Shown here one piece after another: positions 62,478 to 64,000 of a stretch of 64,000 nucleotides of DNA. Position 1 is the stretch's first letter. Every line of letters begins with the position of its first letter. A program made the position numbers and the translations under genes. This DNA comes from Saccharopolyspora oryzae (lineage in GTDB: Bacteria; Actinomycetota; Actinomycetes; Mycobacteriales; Pseudonocardiaceae), in assembly GCF_027853915.1 (NCBI RefSeq), contig NZ_JAQGLA010000005.1, forward strand, positions 62,001-126,000, in the 5' to 3' direction. The notes under the pieces were generated by a model. The model ran no database searches, was not told the origin of the DNA, and saw nothing but the letters and a program-made list of their open reading frames with translations.

Positions 62478-63259
62478 TACGAGGCCTCGCGGAGGTAGGT
62501 GAGCTGGGCCTGGACCGTGAGGTCTGCGGCCGGCCAGACCGATCGGTCGACGTCGGCGTAGACGACCTCAACCACCTGGCGCGGGGTGACGTCGGGGCCG
62601 AGCTCGGCGAGCGCCTCCCGGACCTGCTCCAGGCGCTGCCGGCGGTGCTGCAGGTAGTGCTCCGCGATCGCCCGGACGTCCGGGAGGTCCGGGCCGTGGC
62701 CGGGGAGCACACGCACGCCCTCGGGCAGATCGGCGAGGCGGCGCAGCGAGTCGAGGTAGGAGGCCAGGTGGCCGTCCGGGTGGGCGACCACCGTCGTGCC
62801 GCGGCCCAGGACGCTGTCACCGGTGAACACCGCGGGTTCGTCGTGGTCGACCGCGAAGCAGACCGAATCAGCGGTGTGCCCCGGCGTGGCCAGCACACGC
62901 AGCCCCACACTGCCCGCATCGACGACCTCGCCGTCCTGGAGCGGCTCCGCGCCCCGGCACAGCGCCGGGTCCAGGGCCCGCACCGGCGCACCGGTGAGCT
63001 CGACGAACTGCTCGACACCGTCGGTGTGGTCCGGGTGGTGGTGGGTCAGCAGCACCAGCGACACCGGGCCGTGGTCGGCGACCAGCCGCAGGTGCTCGGC
63101 GTCGTTCGGGCCCGGGTCGATCACCACTCGACCGGCGGCGTCCCCGACCAGCCAGGTGTTGGTGCCGTCCAAGGTCATCGGCGAGGGGTTCTGCGCCAGC
63201 AGCACCGAGGCGTACGGGGTGACCGGTCGCAGGGTTGCGTATGCGGGGTGCTCGATCAC
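62477..63259 (-). CDS. Metallo-beta-lactamase-fold hydrolase (Rv3677c type)
   Basis: 260 residues. THHHPDHTDGVEQF gives the zinc site, then ATPGHTADSVCF, FTGDSVLGRGTT and LPGHGPDL, the pattern of LACTB2/Rv3677c-type hydrolases, some of which are RNA-active or glyoxalase II-like. The frame stays open upstream, but the start is GTG 63259, which overlaps the NUDIX stop (GTGA) and has GAGGAGG before it. Coupled to the NUDIX gene. Confidence 0.88.
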   Translation of the reverse strand: MIEHPAYATLRPVTPYASVLLAQNPSPMTLDGTNTWLVGDAAGRVVIDPGPNDAEHLRLVADHGPVSLVLLTHHHPDHTDGVEQFVELTGAPVRALDPALCRGAEPLQDGEVVDAGSVGLRVLATPGHTADSVCFAVDHDEPAVFTGDSVLGRGTTVVAHPDGHLASYLDSLRRLADLPEGVRVLPGHGPDLPDVRAIAEHYLQHRRQRLEQVREALAELGPDVTPRQVVEVVYADVDRSVWPAADLTVQAQLTYLREAS

Positions 63260-64000
63260 TTCGCCTCCTCGAACCCGGGCTCGCCGGGCAGCAGCACGTA
63301 CCAGCGGCCATCGCGCTTGACCAGCTTCGGGATGATCTTGTCCATGGTCCGCTCGGACTCCAGCGCGGCGGACGCGCTGCCGTGCTCGGCGAGCTGCTGC
63401 AGCGTCACGCGGGTCGGCGGGAGCAGCTGGCACCGGCCTTCCGCGAAGTCCGCCAGCGCCTGCTCCGGCGTCGCCCAGTACGCCTCGACCGCTTCGGACG
63501 TCCTGGCGTCGGCGTGCTGGCCGGTGGGCATCGCGGCGAGGAAGAAGCGCGTGTCGTAGCGGCGCGGCTCGCCCTCCGGGGTCACCCAGTTCGACCACGG
63601 GCGGAGCAGGTCCGCGCGCAGCACCAAGTCCTCCCGGGCCAGGAACTCCGCCAGCGACAGGTCGCGAGCGACGAGCCCGGCGCGGGCCTCCGCGTAGTGG
63701 CTGGTGTCGCCGACCAGCGTCGACGCGTCCGGACCCGCGAGCAGCACGCCAGACTCCTCGAACGTCTCGCGCACGGCCGCGCACACCAGCGCCCGCGCGA
63801 TCTCCGGCGAGCAGCCGAACCGCTCGGCCCACCAGTCCGGCCCCGGACCGTGCCAGGACACCGAGATGTCCGCGTCACGCGGATCGACCCCACCGCCCGG
63901 GAAGACGGTCATCCCGGCGGCGAAGGCCATCGCCTTCACCCGCTTCTGCAGGAAGACCTCTAGACCCGCGGAACCGTCCCGGACCAGCATCACGGTCGCC
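63256..64000 (-). CDS. NUDIX hydrolase (5' end outside window)
   Basis: At least 245 residues. AFAAGMTVFPGGGVDPRDAD opens the NUDIX region and ALVCAAVRETFEESGVLLAG holds the REx2EExG box, with an insert between them typical of actinobacterial NUDIX proteins next to Rv3677c-type genes. The first in-frame start is at 63993, but the frame remains open to the window edge and relatives have more residues before VMLVRDG, so the gene is probably cut. Substrate unknown. Confidence 0.82.
   Translation of the reverse strand, partial: ATVMLVRDGSAGLEVFLQKRVKAMAFAAGMTVFPGGGVDPRDADISVSWHGPGPDWWAERFGCSPEIARALVCAAVRETFEESGVLLAGPDASTLVGDTSHYAEARAGLVARDLSLAEFLAREDLVLRADLLRPWSNWVTPEGEPRRYDTRFFLAAMPTGQHADARTSEAVEAYWATPEQALADFAEGRCQLLPPTRVTLQQLAEHGSASAALESERTMDKIIPKLVKRDGRWYVLLPGEPGFEEAK

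Overview
The window is a high-GC actinobacterial chromosome segment. Gene content, GTG starts, leaderless promoters and gene order point to Pseudonocardiales, and it looks most like Saccharopolyspora or a close relative, though the genus is an inference. From about 21 kb to 63 kb the order follows the Mycobacterium tuberculosis Rv3644c-Rv3677c neighbourhood: holB, topA, an MrfA-like helicase, the Tad/Flp secretion genes with ssd, an HAD phosphatase, acs, an Rv3669-type membrane protein, marP, a NUDIX gene, a TlpA-like gene, nth, crp and an MBL-fold gene.

Layout. 1-15 kb is accessory metabolism and regulation: a PLP trans-sulfuration enzyme, YceI, an MmyB-type regulator, an FAD amine oxidase, a divergent MFS/LysR pair, DinB, a methyltransferase, a RibD/DHFR-like protein, an ArsR-SRPBCC pair, and an ABC exporter with a NarL-type two-component system. 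The exporter's permease carries an in-frame TAG. 15.2-19.6 kb is a decayed prophage in a tRNA-Thr(CGT) gene. It is bounded by a 45-bp direct repeat and holds a truncated tyrosine integrase, the 3' end of a tape-measure-like gene, a distal tail protein, and two AT-rich cargo genes (a pentapeptide-repeat membrane protein and an unknown membrane protein). 19.7-30 kb holds a secreted or anchored protein, holB, topA, a possible WhiA-like protein, a lipoprotein and hppA. 30-38.4 kb holds the helicase, a PrimPol-like protein and the Tad operon with ssd. 39-40.3 kb has the Rv3661-type phosphatase followed by a promoter-to-terminator interval that is a strong candidate for the Ms1/MTS2823 RNA. 40.4-49.4 kb holds a peptidoglycan-salvage set: a NagZ-like GH3, a NamZ-like DUF1343 protein and an AmiE-like serine hydrolase, then after three unrelated genes murR and murQ. 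49.4-64 kb holds a nucleoside hydrolase, a degenerate Fic-like protein, acs, nhaA, the marP-nth block, crp, an MFS transporter, an MBL-fold hydrolase and a NUDIX gene that runs off the edge.

Cross-cutting features. Two families of intergenic inverted repeats recur. Family A has a TTTC-ATTG-GAAA-like core; four copies are long hairpins with compensatory stem changes and a 10-nt loop, and five are short palindromes, two loci carrying pairs with a 41-bp period. Family B has CGTGAG..CTTT stems and a TATAGC-like loop. Most sit between convergent genes and probably act as bidirectional terminators. At least eleven genes show a TANNNT-type -10 box 6-8 nt before the start codon, which suggests widespread leaderless transcription.
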